Positions 1 to 7,624 of a stretch of DNA of 29,128 nucleotides are shown piece by piece. A model generated the notes under the pieces. It worked only from the letters and a program-made list of their open reading frames with translations, was not told the origin of the DNA and did not search any database. Origin of the DNA: CAIMZW01 sp037130455. Its GTDB lineage: Bacteria > Actinomycetota > Actinomycetes > Nanopelagicales > Nanopelagicaceae. Positions within the stretch are counted from its first letter, which is position 1. Each line of letters opens with the position of its first letter. The position numbers were made by a program, and so were the translations under genes. The stretch covers positions 1 through 29,128 of the forward strand of contig JBAXSZ010000017.1 in the NCBI GenBank assembly GCA_037130455.1, given 5' to 3'.

Positions 1-693
1 CAATTGGGATTACGACTCTTCGCAGATCCTCGAGTTGTCATGGGTTCCCATTGGATCACTGGAGCCAATGAAAAAGATAAGCACGTTCGATTTGTTACTC
101 ATGGTCGGGATTTCACCATTGAAAAATTTGTCGAATCAGCGGAAGTCCGGGCGGGAGACACCTGTCCAAATTGTGCAACTCCGGTAGTAATTGATCGCGC
201 AATTGAGATCGGCCACATTTTCCAATTGGGTCGCAAGTATGCAGAAGCCTTGGACTTCACCGTTCTAGATAAAGATGGAAAGTCCCAAGTCGTCACCATG
301 GGTTCTTATGGAATCGGAGTCTCGCGAGCCGTTGCTGCGATCGCCGAACAGACTCATGATGAAATTGGTCTTTGCTGGCCACGAGAAGTTGCACCCGCCG
401 ATATTCATATTGTGGCTACTGGTAAAGAAGATCTGCCTTTCGATACCGCGCAAACTTTGGCAGAAGAGTTGGAAGCCCGCGGAATGCGCGTGATGCTAGA
501 TGATCGCCGCGATGCCAGCCCAGGTGTGAAATTTAAAGATGCCGAGCTCATTGGCATTCCTTTTATCGTGATTGTTGGAAAAGCCTTGGCAGAAGGAAAA
601 GTCGAACTCCGAAATCGAAAGAGCGGAGAAAAGACCGAAGTCGAACTCACCACGGCGGTTTCTGACATTCTTGCGGTAGTCACTGCCTCTTAA
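1..693 (+). CDS. proS: Prolyl-tRNA synthetase, C-terminal part (5' end outside window)
   Basis: Class II aminoacyl-tRNA synthetase that charges tRNA-Pro in the cytoplasm. Frame 1 is open from the first base, so about 230 C-terminal residues are present. They include the end of the catalytic core with class II motif 3 (GSYGIGVSR followed by AVAAIAEQ), then the typical join GLCWPREVAPADIHIV into the anticodon-binding domain. That domain contains LDDRRDASPGVKFKDAELIGIPF and ends in an ordinary C terminus. The stop codon TAA overlaps the ATG of the next gene (TAATG), suggesting translational coupling to a membrane permease, which is an unusual partner. The segment before motif 3 (GSHWITGANEKDKH, then a Cys-X2-Cys near residues 54–57) matches the bacterial-type ProS insertion/core border. 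Start and class motifs 1 and 2 lie upstream of the window. Confidence 0.95.
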   Translation, partial: QLGLRLFADPRVVMGSHWITGANEKDKHVRFVTHGRDFTIEKFVESAEVRAGDTCPNCATPVVIDRAIEIGHIFQLGRKYAEALDFTVLDKDGKSQVVTMGSYGIGVSRAVAAIAEQTHDEIGLCWPREVAPADIHIVATGKEDLPFDTAQTLAEELEARGMRVMLDDRRDASPGVKFKDAELIGIPFIVIVGKALAEGKVELRNRKSGEKTEVELTTAVSDILAVVTAS

Positions 694-1463
694 TGTCATT
701 ATCGACCGCAATATTTTTAGGCTTGGCCGCCGGCTTTGCTGGATTTGTCGATGCCATGGTTGGTGGCGGTGGACTGATTCAGTTACCGGCGCTGTTGATC
801 GGAATTTCAGATAAGCCGCTGCCGTTAATTCTTGGCACAAATAAGATTCCATCTTTTCTGGGAACCAGTTCGTCGGGAATTGCTTACTTTCGAAAAGTGA
901 GGCCCAATCTTCACGTAGCCACTTCTATGGCCATTCCTGCTTTCATTGGTTCAGTTCTTGGCGCTCGACTAGCCGCCAGTTTCCCCAAAGATCTTTTCCG
1001 ACCAATCATTGTCATTCTGCTCATTGCTGTGGCGCTCTACACCTGGAAGAAACCGCATTTGGGGATGGATGAAAATCTTCGCTTCACCCCCACAATCAGA
1101 TTGATCTTGGTCTCACTTTTCGGATTTTCTATCGGTTTCTACGATGGAATCTTTGGGCCGGGAACTGGAACTTTTCTGGTGTTCATCTTGGTGGGAGTAA
1201 TTGGCTACGCATTTTTGAAGGCGTCGGCAACAGCAAAATTGGTCAACATGGCCACCAATTTTGGAGCAATTCTTTCGTTTCAATTCACCGGACATATTTG
1301 GTGGCGACTTGGCCTGCTTATGGCTATTGCCAATATTGCTGGATCTTTATTGGGTGCACGTCTTGCGATCCGGGGCGGTTCGCCGCTGGTTCGAAAAGTT
1401 TTCTTGGCGGTCACGACATTGTTGATTGCCAAAGTCGGTTATGATTGGTTATCGCAGCGGTAA
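693..1463 (+). CDS. TSUP-family (TauE/SafE/YfcA-like) membrane permease
   Basis: Predicted inner-membrane transporter of 256 residues, within the usual family length. The protein is almost entirely hydrophobic helices and shows the internal two-fold repeat of the family: GFVDAMVGGGGLIQLPALL near the N terminus and GFYDGIFGPGTGTFLVF in the second half. The helix ends LGTNKIPSFLGTSSSG and KLVNMATNFGAI are also typical. Known family members move sulfite, sulfonates, sulfoacetate or other small organic anions, and some have no assigned substrate, so the cargo is not predicted here. The ATG is embedded in the proS stop codon (TAATG), and a 13-bp triplicated repeat follows the gene. Its place between proS and rimP looks like a small insertion into the conserved translation block, which is inference. 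Confidence 0.88.
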   Translation: MSLSTAIFLGLAAGFAGFVDAMVGGGGLIQLPALLIGISDKPLPLILGTNKIPSFLGTSSSGIAYFRKVRPNLHVATSMAIPAFIGSVLGARLAASFPKDLFRPIIVILLIAVALYTWKKPHLGMDENLRFTPTIRLILVSLFGFSIGFYDGIFGPGTGTFLVFILVGVIGYAFLKASATAKLVNMATNFGAILSFQFTGHIWWRLGLLMAIANIAGSLLGARLAIRGGSPLVRKVFLAVTTLLIAKVGYDWLSQR

Positions 1464-1471
1464 AATAAACC

Positions 1472-1510
1472 AAGACTTACAACTAAGACCCACAACTAAG
1501 ACCTACAACT
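1472..1510 (+). repeat. Three tandem copies of a 13-bp repeat before rimP
   Basis: Units are AAGACTTACAACT (1472–1484), AAGACCCACAACT (1485–1497) and AAGACCTACAACT (1498–1510). They differ at only two internal positions. The array fills most of the 69-nt gap between the permease and rimP and ends 22 nt before the rimP ATG. It has no dyad symmetry. It could be a protein-binding array or a simple replication-slippage product. Confidence 0.9.
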
Positions 1511-1532
1511 GAATAGAACAGAAAGTGAAGAT

Positions 1533-2027
1533 ATGTCCACACAACTGAACATGCAAGAATTAAAAGCGGCTATTGCTGAATCAATCACGCCGGTCATCAC
1601 AGAATCTGGAAATTATCTAGAAGAAGTATCAATTCTTCCTGCTGGCAAAAGCCGCATCATTACCGTCATCGTAGATAGTGATACTCATTTGAATTTAGAC
1701 CAGGTCACCTCGGTCTCTCGTGAAATTTCCCAAATTGTAGAAACGCTAGAAGTCCTAGGGGATCAGCCTTTTACCCTGGAAGTGACCTCACCAGGAATCG
1801 ATCGACCGCTCACTTTGCCCCGACACTGGCGCAAGAATCACGGCCGGCTAGTGAAGGCAACTCTCTTGGACGGGGCAACCGTCAGCGGCCGAATTGGCCA
1901 AGCAAGCGATACCTCAGTGGAGATCGATCAACAAAGTATTGAGCTGGATCAGATCAAAAAAGCTTTGATTGAAATTGAATTTAAGTCACTGAAGAGCGAA
2001 GCATCAGATCTAGGCGACGACGAATGA
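1533..2027 (+). CDS. rimP: Ribosome maturation factor RimP
   Basis: RimP assists late 30S subunit maturation in the cytoplasm. The 164-residue product has the two family domains. The N-terminal alpha/beta domain has YLEEVSILPAGKSRIITVIVDSD, LDQVTSVSREISQIVE and the strongly conserved LEVTSPGIDRPL. The C-terminal SH3-like domain starts at about HWRKNHGRLVKATLLDG. The position directly before nusA is the standard rimP-nusA-infB arrangement. The stop overlaps the nusA ATG by 4 nt (ATGA type), so the two are probably co-translated. The start ATG is preceded by a weak purine-rich stretch (GAAAGTGAAG) rather than a strong Shine-Dalgarno. Confidence 0.95.
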   Translation: MSTQLNMQELKAAIAESITPVITESGNYLEEVSILPAGKSRIITVIVDSDTHLNLDQVTSVSREISQIVETLEVLGDQPFTLEVTSPGIDRPLTLPRHWRKNHGRLVKATLLDGATVSGRIGQASDTSVEIDQQSIELDQIKKALIEIEFKSLKSEASDLGDDE

Positions 2028-3079
2028 GTGTAGATGTACAGGCGCTGATTGCGCTGACTGTTGCGAAAGATATGCCCCTGGAAAAACTCATCAACGCTAT
2101 CGAAAACGCAGTTGCCACCGCCTACTCCGAACTCCCGGAAGCGCATCCGGGTGGTCGTGCAGTTTTAAATCGCCAAACCGGTGAAATTGTTATTTATTAT
2201 CCAGTTCTAGGCCCAGATGGCGATCGGATCGATACCGCGATTGATTCGCCCGAAGGATTCGCCCGCGTTGCAACTTCGACGGCACGAAAAATAATCAAAG
2301 AGAAAATGCGCGAAGCAAAGGATGCCGACATCGTTGGTGAATTTACCGCCAGCGTCGGAGATGTCATCTCTGGAGTGATCCAGCAGGGCCGAGATCCCAA
2401 GACCGTGTATGTCCACTTGGGCCGAGTCGAAGGAAAAATTCCGCCTAACGAGCAAGTTCCCACCGAAACCTATGTTCACGGCCAACGTATCAAATGCTTT
2501 GTTGTCGAAGTGAAGCAAGGTTTAAAAGGCCCGGAGGTCACCCTTTCTAGAACACACCCAGCATTAGTAAAGACCCTCTTTGCCTTAGAAGTTCCTGAAG
2601 TAAAAGATCGAGTTGTCGAAATAATTGGAATCGCGCGCGAGCCCGGTCACCGAAGCAAAGTCTCCGTTCGAACTCATCGTTCTGGCGTCAGTCCAAAAGG
2701 CGCCCTGATTGGCCCAATGGGCGCACGCGCTCGGGCGGTTATGGATGAACTCAACGGCGAAAAAATCGATATCGTCGACTATTCCGAAGATTTGGCCACC
2801 TATGTGGCCAACGCCTTAGCCCCGGCAAAAGTCACCAGCGCCGAAGTTGTGGATGCTGAAACCAGGTCGGTTAAAGTGGTCGTGCCCGATTACCAGCTCT
2901 CCTTGGCCATTGGCAAAGATGGACAAAATGCCCGATTGGCAGCCAGGCTCACCAGCGCTCGCATCGATATTCACCCAGATAATCCGGTAGAGCGGATTGA
3001 AAAGCCCAAGCCGGTGGTTGCAGAAGCCACCGATGGCGAAGAGCCTGCCGAATCTGGGCAATTACCTCTCCAGCCATAG
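2024..3079 (+). CDS. nusA: Transcription termination/antitermination factor NusA
   Basis: NusA binds RNA polymerase and nascent RNA and modulates pausing, termination and antitermination. The 351 residues match the short actinobacterial form. The N-terminal RNA-polymerase-binding domain contains KLINAIENAVATAYSE. An S1 domain follows (GDVISGVIQQGRDPKTVYVHLG). Next are the conserved HRSKVSVRTHRSG and KH1 with GALIGPMGARARAVM. KH2 has the GXXG loop in LAIGKDGQNARLAARLT. There are no C-terminal acidic repeats like those of E. coli NusA, which is normal outside proteobacteria; the tail is a short acidic stretch. The ATG overlaps the rimP stop. A purine-rich 44-nt gap separates it from ylxR. Confidence 0.97.
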   Translation: MSVDVQALIALTVAKDMPLEKLINAIENAVATAYSELPEAHPGGRAVLNRQTGEIVIYYPVLGPDGDRIDTAIDSPEGFARVATSTARKIIKEKMREAKDADIVGEFTASVGDVISGVIQQGRDPKTVYVHLGRVEGKIPPNEQVPTETYVHGQRIKCFVVEVKQGLKGPEVTLSRTHPALVKTLFALEVPEVKDRVVEIIGIAREPGHRSKVSVRTHRSGVSPKGALIGPMGARARAVMDELNGEKIDIVDYSEDLATYVANALAPAKVTSAEVVDAETRSVKVVVPDYQLSLAIGKDGQNARLAARLTSARIDIHPDNPVERIEKPKPVVAEATDGEEPAESGQLPLQP

Positions 3080-3126
3080 GAGAAGGTAAGGTTAGGGAGT
3101 TAAGTTTCTAGCAATTAAGGACCGTG

Positions 3127-3372
3127 ATGGCAGTTCCAATCCGAAGCTGCATCGCGTGCCGAAAGCGGGAAAACTGGACAGATTTACTTCGAGTAGTAAA
3201 AGTTGATGGTCAGGTTTTGCCTGATCCGCTTCATCATTTACCTGGTCGTGGTGCCTGGTTGCATCGAAAATGTTTCGACACTGCCAAGCAACGTAGTTCT
3301 TTCGCCCGAGCATTTCGCAGCGATGAACCACTCTCGACGGAAGAGCTCGCGGTATTTATTATTGGGCAATAA
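3127..3372 (+). CDS. ylxR: YlxR-family (DUF448) small RNA-binding-like protein
   Basis: About 81 residues in the invariant nusA–ylxR–infB position. It carries the family signature: PIRSCIACRKRENWTDLLRVV near the N terminus, then PGRGAWLHRKCFDTA (the GRGAW/C pair), and FARAFR in the third section. Family members are small nucleoid- or RNA-associated proteins; one is reported to act as a transcription regulator and another to influence RNase P, so the role is still loosely defined. ATG at 3127 is preferred over the GTG at 3124: AAGGA at 3117–3121 is 5 nt from the ATG but only 2 nt from the GTG. An intrinsic terminator begins just 3 nt after the stop. Confidence 0.9.
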   Translation: MAVPIRSCIACRKRENWTDLLRVVKVDGQVLPDPLHHLPGRGAWLHRKCFDTAKQRSSFARAFRSDEPLSTEELAVFIIGQ

Positions 3373-3374
3373 CT

Positions 3375-3400
3375 AAATCAGATAAACCGTCTGATTTTTT
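3375..3400 (+). terminator. Intrinsic terminator after ylxR
   Basis: A perfect 8-bp stem AAATCAGA (3375–3382) pairs with TCTGATTT (3390–3397) around a 7-nt loop. The 3' arm runs into a T tract (3395–3400). The stem is AT-rich, so termination may be partial. It would uncouple rimP-nusA-ylxR from infB or act as an attenuator ahead of infB. Confidence 0.6.
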
Positions 3401-3415
3401 AAAAGGAGTCAATCA

Positions 3416-3479
3416 ATGTCAGTAAAGGCAAGCTCACAATCATGAGCGCCCGACGCTCATGAGTAGGTCAGACATTTAG
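3416..3479 (+). promoter_or_regulatory. infB leader: micro-ORFs overlapping a perfect hairpin
   Basis: A strong Shine-Dalgarno AAAAGGAG (3401–3408) sits 7 nt before ATG 3416, which opens a 9-codon ORF (MSVKASSQS, stop 3443–3445). That stop overlaps ATG 3442 in an ATGA. The second ORF has 6 codons (MSARRS, stop 3460–3462). Its stop overlaps ATG 3459 of a third 6-codon ORF (MSRSDI, stop 3477–3479). The same DNA holds a perfect 9-bp inverted repeat, TCATGAGCG (3440–3448) and CGCTCATGA (3454–3462), with a 5-nt loop and no T tract. The palindrome itself supplies the two ATGA junctions, so the later micro-ORFs may be by-products. The first ORF has the best ribosome-binding site in the region. A role as leader peptide or attenuator for infB is inference. 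Confidence 0.4.
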
Positions 3480-3519
3480 GCTCCATCTTTAAACGTGGGG
3501 CCCAGACAGGAAGGTAACT

Positions 3520-6303
3520 GTGGCAAAGGTCCGCGTTCACGAATTAGCAAAAGAATTAGGCGTAACTAGTAAGGATCTCCTCGAGAAATTAAAAGAGGTA
3601 GGGGAATTCGTACGCTCTGCATCATCAACTATTGAGGCACCAGTTGTGCGCAAGTTGATGGAGAAATTTCCAGATATTAAGCCAGATGAGGCGGAGGTAA
3701 AGCCGGTCAAGAAGGTTGCCGCAAAGAAGGTTGCCGAAAAACCCGTTGCTCCAACTGCTGAAGAAATTCAGGCAGCGTTAGCGCAATTGGCTCCAGGCAC
3801 CATTCCGCAATCGGCCTTCCCACAAGCTCCAATGCCAACGCCGCCAGTGCGGCCAGTAGCTCCAATTCCACAGGTACCTGCGGCAGCAACGCCACCGGGT
3901 GTAGTCACACCTCCCGCCGCACCTGGCGCAGATGCACCTGCTGCTTCAGATCCAGCTGCTGCTGCATCAGCTATGCCACGTCCACCTCGTCCGGGCAACA
4001 ATCCATTTACTGGCGCCGCGCCGACACCTGGCAATATTCCTATGCCGCGTCCACCTCGCGCCGGCAACAATCCATTTAATTCCGGAGCGGGCGCGATTCC
4101 TCGTCCACCGGCTCGCCCCATTCGTCCGGGAGAACGTCCATCCGGACCTGGTGGCAATCGTCCACCAATGTCCGGTGCTCGTCCTGGTTCGGTAAGGCCT
4201 GGCTTTGCCGCCCGCCCGGCCGGTCCCGGCGGTGCCCGTCCTGCCGGAACTGGTGCTCCTGGCGCTCGCCCAGGCGGTCCTGGTGCTGGTTCGCCATATC
4301 GGACTCCGTCGGCAACTCCGGCGCAACCAAGTTTTGGCGGTCCCAATAAGGGTGGCGGTCGCCATCAGCGTGGCGGAACTGCCGGCGCATTTGGAAAGCA
4401 AGGCGGAAAGAACCGGAAGGCCCACAAGAGTAAGAAGGCCCTTCGCGAAGAATTCGACAATATGGCGGCGCCATCACTGGGTGGCGCAGTAATTCCTCAT
4501 GGCGATGGCAAGACCTCCATTCGGTTACGTCGCGGTTCTTCGTTGATGGATTTTGCGGAAAAGATCCATGCAGATCCAGCGGCGTTAGTTTCGGCACTCT
4601 TTCACTTAGGTGAAATGGTGACTGCAACACAATCGGTTGATGAAGATACCTTCACACTTCTTGGCGCAGAACTTGGATACAGCATTCAAGTTGTTAGTCC
4701 AGAAGATGAGGATCGCGAACTTCTTGAAGAGTTCGATATCAACCTTGAACAAGAGCTTGCAGATATTGCCGATGAAGATCTCGTTGTTCGTTCGCCAATC
4801 GTTACCGTCATGGGTCACGTTGATCATGGTAAGACGCGTTTGTTGGATGCCATTAGATCTACTGAAGTAGTGAAGTCAGAAGCTGGCGGAATTACTCAGC
4901 ACATTGGTGCTTACCAAATTCATCACCTTCACGAAGGTGTTGAACGCGCAATTACCTTCATCGATACACCAGGTCACGAGGCGTTCACCGCTATGCGTGC
5001 TCGAGGTGCCAAAGTCACTGACATCGCAGTGCTTGTTGTTGCCGCAGATGACGGCGTGATGCCACAGACAATTGAAGCGTTGAACCATGCACAGGCAGCA
5101 GATGTTCCTATCGTTGTCGCCGTTAACAAGGTTGATAAAGAAGGCGCAAACCCGGACAAGGTTCGCCAACAATTGACTGAGTACAACTTGGTTGCCGAAG
5201 AGTATGGCGGCACCACAATGTTCATTAACGTCTCCGCAAAATCGGGTGAAGGCGTAGCCGAACTTATCGATGGCATTTTGCTTACTGCAGATGCTGCTTT
5301 GGACCTTCGAGCCGTAGCAGATGATGCTGCGCGTGGCGTAGCAATCGAAGCGAACTTGGATAAGGGCCGTGGTCCGGTTGCAACTGTCTTGGTCCAACGT
5401 GGAACTCTGAAAGTTGGAGATGCCATTGTGGCCGGCGGTTCATATGGACGCGTTCGTGCCATGCTTGATGAAAACGGTGACACGGTTTCAGAAGCTGGTC
5501 CTTCCCGCCCAGTACAGGTACTTGGATTTACTTCCGTCCCAGGCGCCGGTGATACTTTCATCGTTGCTGAAGACGACAGAACTGCACGCCAGATCGCTGA
5601 AAAACGCCAATTAGCAACCAGAAATGCGATGCTAGCCAAGACCCGCAAGAAGGTTTCATTGGAAGACTTCATGGAGCAATCCAAGATTTCTACTCTTAAC
5701 CTTATTCTTAAAGGCGATGTATCTGGTTCTGTTGAAGCTCTGGAAGATGCCTTGCTACAACTAGATGTCGGCGATGAAGTTGATCTTCGTGTTATTCACC
5801 GAGGTGTCGGTGCGATCACCAAGAACGACGTTACCTTGGCATCTGCTTCTACAGCAGTCATCATTGGTTACAACGTCAAGCCAGAACCTCAAACTGCAAT
5901 TTTTGCCGATCAAGAAGGTGTAGAAGTTCGCTTCTACACCGTTATTTATCAGGCAATCGAAGAAATCGAAGCATCCCTTAAGGGTCTGCTCAAGCCTGAA
6001 TTCGAAGAAATTGTTTTGGGTAATGCTGAAGTTCGCGATGTATTCCGTTCTAGCAAGTTCGGAAATATCGCCGGATGTTTGGTTCAAGATGGCTTTATTC
6101 GTCGAAATGCTAAAGCGCGCACCTTGCGCAATGGTGTCATCAAGGGTGAAAACCTGTCGATCGAATCTTTGCGACGTTTCAAAGACGATGCCACCGAAGT
6201 CAAGGATGGTTACGAGTGCGGTATTGGACTCGGTAAGTTCAACGATCTAGAGCCTGGTGACGTTATTCAAACTTATGAAATGCGCGAGAAGAAGCGCGTA
6301 TAA
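3520..6303 (+). CDS. infB: Translation initiation factor IF-2
   Basis: GTPase that places initiator fMet-tRNA on the 30S subunit and promotes subunit joining. The 927-residue length fits the long actinobacterial type. The IF2 N-terminal subdomain (VRVHELAKELGVTSKDLLEKL) is followed by a Pro/Gly/Ala-rich linker to about residue 300. The linker then turns strongly basic (GKQGGKNRKAHKSKKALREEFDN). The G domain shows GHVDHGKT at 432–439, GGITQHIGAYQ, DTPGHEAF from 482, NKVDK from 536 and SAK at 572–574. Domains II to IV follow, including the EVRDVFRSSKFGNIAGC segment. The start is GTG at 3520 with AGGAAGG 5 nt upstream. Three nt separate its stop from rbfA, so the two are one operon. The linker contains an internal direct repeat. 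Confidence 0.98.
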   Translation: MAKVRVHELAKELGVTSKDLLEKLKEVGEFVRSASSTIEAPVVRKLMEKFPDIKPDEAEVKPVKKVAAKKVAEKPVAPTAEEIQAALAQLAPGTIPQSAFPQAPMPTPPVRPVAPIPQVPAAATPPGVVTPPAAPGADAPAASDPAAAASAMPRPPRPGNNPFTGAAPTPGNIPMPRPPRAGNNPFNSGAGAIPRPPARPIRPGERPSGPGGNRPPMSGARPGSVRPGFAARPAGPGGARPAGTGAPGARPGGPGAGSPYRTPSATPAQPSFGGPNKGGGRHQRGGTAGAFGKQGGKNRKAHKSKKALREEFDNMAAPSLGGAVIPHGDGKTSIRLRRGSSLMDFAEKIHADPAALVSALFHLGEMVTATQSVDEDTFTLLGAELGYSIQVVSPEDEDRELLEEFDINLEQELADIADEDLVVRSPIVTVMGHVDHGKTRLLDAIRSTEVVKSEAGGITQHIGAYQIHHLHEGVERAITFIDTPGHEAFTAMRARGAKVTDIAVLVVAADDGVMPQTIEALNHAQAADVPIVVAVNKVDKEGANPDKVRQQLTEYNLVAEEYGGTTMFINVSAKSGEGVAELIDGILLTADAALDLRAVADDAARGVAIEANLDKGRGPVATVLVQRGTLKVGDAIVAGGSYGRVRAMLDENGDTVSEAGPSRPVQVLGFTSVPGAGDTFIVAEDDRTARQIAEKRQLATRNAMLAKTRKKVSLEDFMEQSKISTLNLILKGDVSGSVEALEDALLQLDVGDEVDLRVIHRGVGAITKNDVTLASASTAVIIGYNVKPEPQTAIFADQEGVEVRFYTVIYQAIEEIEASLKGLLKPEFEEIVLGNAEVRDVFRSSKFGNIAGCLVQDGFIRRNAKARTLRNGVIKGENLSIESLRRFKDDATEVKDGYECGIGLGKFNDLEPGDVIQTYEMREKKRV
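3973..4078 (+). repeat. Imperfect direct repeat in the IF-2 linker
   Basis: Two 37-bp copies (3973–4009 and 4042–4078) differ at about four positions. They encode MPRPPRPGNNPF and MPRPPRAGNNPF. A third, shorter relative (IPRPPARP) follows. This looks like in-frame expansion of the disordered linker, common in actinobacterial IF-2. Confidence 0.8.
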
Positions 6304-6306
6304 ATC

Positions 6307-6723
6307 ATGGCATCGAATCGAGCGTTAAAAGTTGCAGACCGCATTAAAGAAGTGGTTGCGCAAACCCTAGAGTCGCGGGTTAAAGACCCGCGCCTGGGGT
6401 TTGTCACCATTACTGATGTACGTGTGACTGGTGATCTACAACAAGCCTCAATCTTTTACACAGTTTTGGGCGACATTGCCGAACATGAGGGCACTGCAAT
6501 TGCGTTGAATTCTGCAAAGGGGATGCTTCGCTCTGAAGTTGGAAAAGCTTTAGGACTGCGTATCACACCCTCCTTAGGATTCTTTGCCGATGGTTTACAA
6601 GAATCGGCATCTGCAATGAACGACCTGCTGTCGCAAGTGCGCAAGGCCGATGAAGAATTGGCTAAGTTGCGCGAAAATGCGCAGCCGGCTGGGGATGCAG
6701 ATCCTTATAAAGTGCACGAGTAA
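6307..6723 (+). CDS. rbfA: 30S ribosome-binding factor RbfA
   Basis: RbfA is a cold-shock-type assembly factor that binds the pre-30S subunit near the 5' end of 16S rRNA. The 138 residues form a single KH-like fold. Family hallmarks are RALKVADRIKEVVAQTLESRVKDPRLGFVTITDVRVTGDLQ, then a strand ending ASIFYTVLG, and the helix LRSEVGKALGLRITPSLGFFADGL. The basic, disordered C-terminal tail is short. It follows infB by 3 nt and precedes truB by 12 nt. Many actinobacteria carry an nrnA-type DHH phosphoesterase gene between rbfA and truB; it is absent here, consistent with a compact genome. Confidence 0.96.
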   Translation: MASNRALKVADRIKEVVAQTLESRVKDPRLGFVTITDVRVTGDLQQASIFYTVLGDIAEHEGTAIALNSAKGMLRSEVGKALGLRITPSLGFFADGLQESASAMNDLLSQVRKADEELAKLRENAQPAGDADPYKVHE

Positions 6724-6735
6724 TTTCTTCACTTT

Positions 6736-7620
6736 ATGTCATCTGCCCAAGGTTTTCTCCTTATAGATAAAGCTGGTGGAATGACCAGCCATGATGTTGT
6801 GGCCAAAATGCGAAAGCGATTTGGTACCAAGCGAGTTGGTCATGCTGGCACGTTAGATCCCATGGCAACTGGTGTTTTGGTTCTTGGTGTAGGAAATGCC
6901 ACCAGACTTATGCAATATATAACTGACGGAACAAAGGCCTATGACGCCACAGTGTCATTAGGCGTCAGCACCCATACTGATGACAGAGAAGGTGATGTCA
7001 CCGCTACCGTTTCAGGGCAAGTTTTAGCGACGGTCACCAATGCCCAGATTGAAGAAGTGTTGGCGACCTTTGTTGGAACTATCAAGCAGCGACCTAGCTC
7101 TGTCTCGGCGATAAAGATTGATGGCAAGCCAGCTCACCAGCGGATCCGCGACGGTGAAACCGTGGATATTCCAGAGCGAGAAGTCACAATCTCCCAATTA
7201 TCAATTAATGACATTCGCCGTACTTCCTCGACCATTGAAATTGATATTTCAGTGACCTGCTCTGCCGGAACATTTATCCGCGCCATTGCTAGAGACCTTG
7301 GCGAGGCGCTCAAGGTCGGGGGACACTTGACTCAATTGCGACGCACCTTAGTGTCTCCCTTTTCATTGTCCGAATGCGCCCCATTAGAAACTGCGGAATT
7401 GACTCCTATAGTTGACGGCATCGGTCGAATTTTCCCGCTTCGCAACCTTGATTTCGAAGAAATGGCTGAAATCTCATTTGGTAGATATTTGGATCCAAAT
7501 TCCCAATCGGGGATCGTGGTAGCAGTCTCGCCTCAGGGGGATTTTGCCGCTCTCTTGGAGAACAAGGTCATTGCGGCAAAAGAGTTGGCGGCACCGATTT
7601 TGGTTGCTGTGAAAGAATAA
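6736..7620 (+). CDS. truB: tRNA pseudouridine(55) synthase TruB
   Basis: Converts U55 of the tRNA T-loop to pseudouridine. The 294-residue protein opens with GFLLIDKAGGMTSHDVV and has the catalytic motif GHAGTLDPMATGVLVLGVG, with the catalytic aspartate at residue 41. Next come KAYDATVSLGVSTHTDD and the RPSSVSAIKIDGKPAHQRIRDGE block, and CSAGTFIRAIARDLGE closes the catalytic fold. The C-terminal extension is of the actinobacterial type. It starts with ATG 12 nt after the rbfA stop, with no clear Shine-Dalgarno (TTCTTCACTTT upstream), so translation may depend on rbfA. Four nt separate its stop from the ribF start. Confidence 0.97.
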   Translation: MSSAQGFLLIDKAGGMTSHDVVAKMRKRFGTKRVGHAGTLDPMATGVLVLGVGNATRLMQYITDGTKAYDATVSLGVSTHTDDREGDVTATVSGQVLATVTNAQIEEVLATFVGTIKQRPSSVSAIKIDGKPAHQRIRDGETVDIPEREVTISQLSINDIRRTSSTIEIDISVTCSAGTFIRAIARDLGEALKVGGHLTQLRRTLVSPFSLSECAPLETAELTPIVDGIGRIFPLRNLDFEEMAEISFGRYLDPNSQSGIVVAVSPQGDFAALLENKVIAAKELAAPILVAVKE

Positions 7621-7624
7621 CCGG

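Noticed and set aside
3768..4346. Long minus-strand reading frame inside infB
   Set aside because: It is a Gly/Pro/Ala-rich mirror of the IF-2 linker, caused by the base composition of that segment, with no start signal or family features.
4974..5684. Minus-strand 236-codon frame inside infB
   Set aside because: It lies opposite the highly conserved G domain of IF-2 and has Ser/Thr/Ala-rich composition typical of a shadow frame.
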